Source: Chloroflexota bacterium (GTDB lineage Bacteria > Chloroflexota > Chloroflexia > Chloroflexales > Roseiflexaceae). From it: a stretch of 42,367 nucleotides of DNA. The position numbers and the translations under genes were made by a program. The notes under the pieces were generated by a model, which saw only the letters and a program-made list of their open reading frames with translations, had not been told where the DNA came from and ran no database searches. Positions 40,991 through 42,367 of the stretch are shown piece by piece. The stretch's first letter is position 1. Each line of letters opens with the position of its first letter. The DNA lies in the NCBI GenBank assembly GCA_013388755.1, contig JACAEQ010000023.1, positions 1 to 42,367 of the forward strand, in the 5' to 3' direction.

Positions 40991-42367
40991 ATGGCGAACG
41001 TTCCTGCTGAGCAGAGCATTGCTGCGGCGCGCCGCCGCGTCTGGCCCTGGATGCTGCGGATCTTACCCGGCGCGCTGGCGGCGCTGGTGTTTCTGGCGCT
41101 GGCGCTGGGGCGCGGCGTTCTCGCCGGCCGGGCCGGGCCGCTGCAGGGCGCGCTGGCGCTGGCGTTGCTGGCATCGATCGTGGCGCAGCCGCGTGTCGCC
41201 GGCCTCGTGCGTAGCGCGCTTGCTTCGCGACGCCTGCCGCGGGCCGTAGCGATTGTGGCAGTGATCATGCTGGCGCTGGCCCTCCGAACGCCGGGTCTCG
41301 CCTTCGGCCTGCCCTACTTTGAGCACCCCGATGAATGGGCCGTGGCCGAGGATGCGCTGCGCATGCTGCGCACCGGTGATTTCAGCCCCTTCTCATATAC
41401 CTATCCAACGCTGTACGTCTACATGCAGGTCGGGGTGGCCGCGGCGCATTTCCTCTGGGGCGCCGGCACCGGGCTGTACCGCGCGCCAGTCGACGTTGAT
41501 CCGGCCCTGTTTTACGTCTGGGCGCGCGCCATGACGGCGCTGCTCGGCACGGGAGCGGTAGGGCTGACCTATGTCGCCGGGCGGATGCTCTATGGCCATG
41601 CCGCTGGCCTGATTGCAGCGACGTTGCTGGCAGTCATGCCAGCGGCTGCTGGCGATGCCCACTATGTGACGACCGACACGCCGGCGATGTTCTTCACGCT
41701 GCTGGCGTTTCTTGCCATTGCACGGCTTGGCGCTGATACAGCGGAGGCCGGGAGAAGGAGCGAACGAGAGACATTCGCGCTCGTGCTGCTCGCCGGGATG
41801 GGCGTCGGGCTGGCTACAGCGACAAAGTGGAACGCCGGTTCGCTCGTAATCGCCCTGGCGCTTGCTTGCTTTTTCGCCGCACATCGTTCAACGTGCAACG
41901 TTCAACGTGCAACGTTCAACGCCCTGTGCGCCTTCCTCGGCATTCTGCTCGGCTTCACGCTCGGCGTGCCATACTGGCTGCGCGACCTGCCGCGCATCCT
42001 CGCCGACCTGGCCGGCATCGTCATCCATTACCGTTTCGAAGGTCATCCTGGCGCTGAGTCATCGCAGCCGGCGCTCTTCTACTGGTGGGCGCTGACGCGC
42101 GAAGGGGCCCTGCTGGCCTGGGCATGCCTGGGTGGTGTGCTGCTGGCGTTTGTTCGCCGTCGCCGCGCCGACCTGCTCGTGCTTGCCGTGGTTGTTCCGG
42201 CAGTGCTGCAACTCTCTGGCGTCACGGTCGTGTTTTTTCGTAATGCGATGCCGTTGCTGCCCTTTCTCTGCATACTGGCCGCGGCACTGGTTGTGCTGGT
42301 CGCCGATCGGCTGGTAGCCATAGCGCAGGAGTGGGAGACCAGGAGCGCGGGAGAGGGGGAGAGGGGG
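40991..42367 (+). CDS. GT39-like membrane glycosyltransferase (3' end beyond window)
   Basis: The open frame runs 459 codons to the window edge without a stop. After a 35-residue N-terminus and two helices, the loop LPYFEHPDEWAVAEDALRML carries the Asp-Glu expected in dolichyl-phosphate-mannose-type (GT39/PMT) GT-C enzymes. YPTLYVYMQVG and DAHYVTTDTPAMFFTLLAF with further helices follow. It should use a polyprenyl-phosphate sugar at the outer face of the membrane. Codons near 41885-41921 are made of a 14-bp tandem repeat (HRSTCNVQRATFN). Residues near 41745 and the very end (ETRSAGEGERG) are also low in complexity. Confidence 0.82.
   Translation, partial: MANVPAEQSIAAARRRVWPWMLRILPGALAALVFLALALGRGVLAGRAGPLQGALALALLASIVAQPRVAGLVRSALASRRLPRAVAIVAVIMLALALRTPGLAFGLPYFEHPDEWAVAEDALRMLRTGDFSPFSYTYPTLYVYMQVGVAAAHFLWGAGTGLYRAPVDVDPALFYVWARAMTALLGTGAVGLTYVAGRMLYGHAAGLIAATLLAVMPAAAGDAHYVTTDTPAMFFTLLAFLAIARLGADTAEAGRRSERETFALVLLAGMGVGLATATKWNAGSLVIALALACFFAAHRSTCNVQRATFNALCAFLGILLGFTLGVPYWLRDLPRILADLAGIVIHYRFEGHPGAESSQPALFYWWALTREGALLAWACLGGVLLAFVRRRRADLLVLAVVVPAVLQLSGVTVVFFRNAMPLLPFLCILAAALVVLVADRLVAIAQEWETRSAGEGERG
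41885..41921. repeat. 14-bp tandem repeat inside a coding region
   Basis: CGTTCAACGTGCAA is repeated 2.6 times in the GT39-like gene without breaking its frame. The 37-bp block lies in the loop between two membrane helices. Related motifs occur at 35311-35369. Confidence 0.75.

Overview
The window is a GC-rich (roughly 60-65% by eye) bacterial chromosome segment that looks like a filamentous Chloroflexota (Roseiflexus/Chloroflexus type). This rests on the form of RpoB and RpoC, the class III sirtuins, the pseudokinase and SH3-like membrane proteins, the DUF4388 protein, the CrtO/PYROXD2-type oxidoreductase, the abundant GT4/GT39 sugar enzymes, and many short interspersed palindromic and tandem repeats between genes. 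The assignment is inference from protein character; no database search was possible. No rRNA, tRNA, transposase or CRISPR array was found.

Layout. 1-3263: DUF4388 protein, a repeat-filled gap, and a large multi-pass membrane protein. 3264-12422: rpoB and rpoC, with a consensus promoter, a structured leader of over 300 nt, a hairpin-bearing 361-nt gap between the two genes and a strong terminator. 12439-16911 (minus strand): a pseudokinase with SH3-like tail, a canonical sirtuin, a sirtuin paralogue lacking its catalytic His, a GNAT acetyltransferase and a nucleotidyltransferase-like protein. 17014-20561 (plus): a Zn/Mn ABC importer (binding lipoprotein, ATPase, permease) behind a palindromic candidate operator. 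21037-22845: oligoendopeptidase F. 22863-27306 (minus): class V aminotransferase, RlmN, PsuG and a secreted beta-sandwich protein.

27369-30033 (plus) is the clearest regulatory find. A promoter, a complete T-box leader (Stem I, probable UCC specifier, UGGC bulge, terminator) and then two Nudix hydrolases and serS form an apparent serine-tRNA-controlled operon. 30273-31190 is a second cytoplasmic-TM-SH3 protein. 31353-33835 (minus) holds fabD and fabF behind a textbook promoter. 33877-36651 (plus) holds a short c-di-AMP receptor-like protein translationally coupled to a GT4 glycosyltransferase, then a second GT4. 36731-38383 (minus) is a CrtO/PYROXD2-like oxidoreductase whose upstream region carries a MITE-like palindrome. 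38829-39917 is a membrane-anchored RsbR-like STAS protein. 39992-40789 (minus) is a GatD-type amidotransferase behind an array of 10-bp tandem repeats. From 40991 to the window end runs a GT39-like membrane glycosyltransferase with an apparently leaderless start.

Most genes are housekeeping (transcription, charging, fatty acids, peptidoglycan, zinc). The least explained parts are the pseudokinase/sirtuin/pseudo-sirtuin operon, the T-box operon with two Nudix genes ahead of serS, the rpoB leader and rpoB-rpoC gap, the znuA-znuC gap, and the repeat families.
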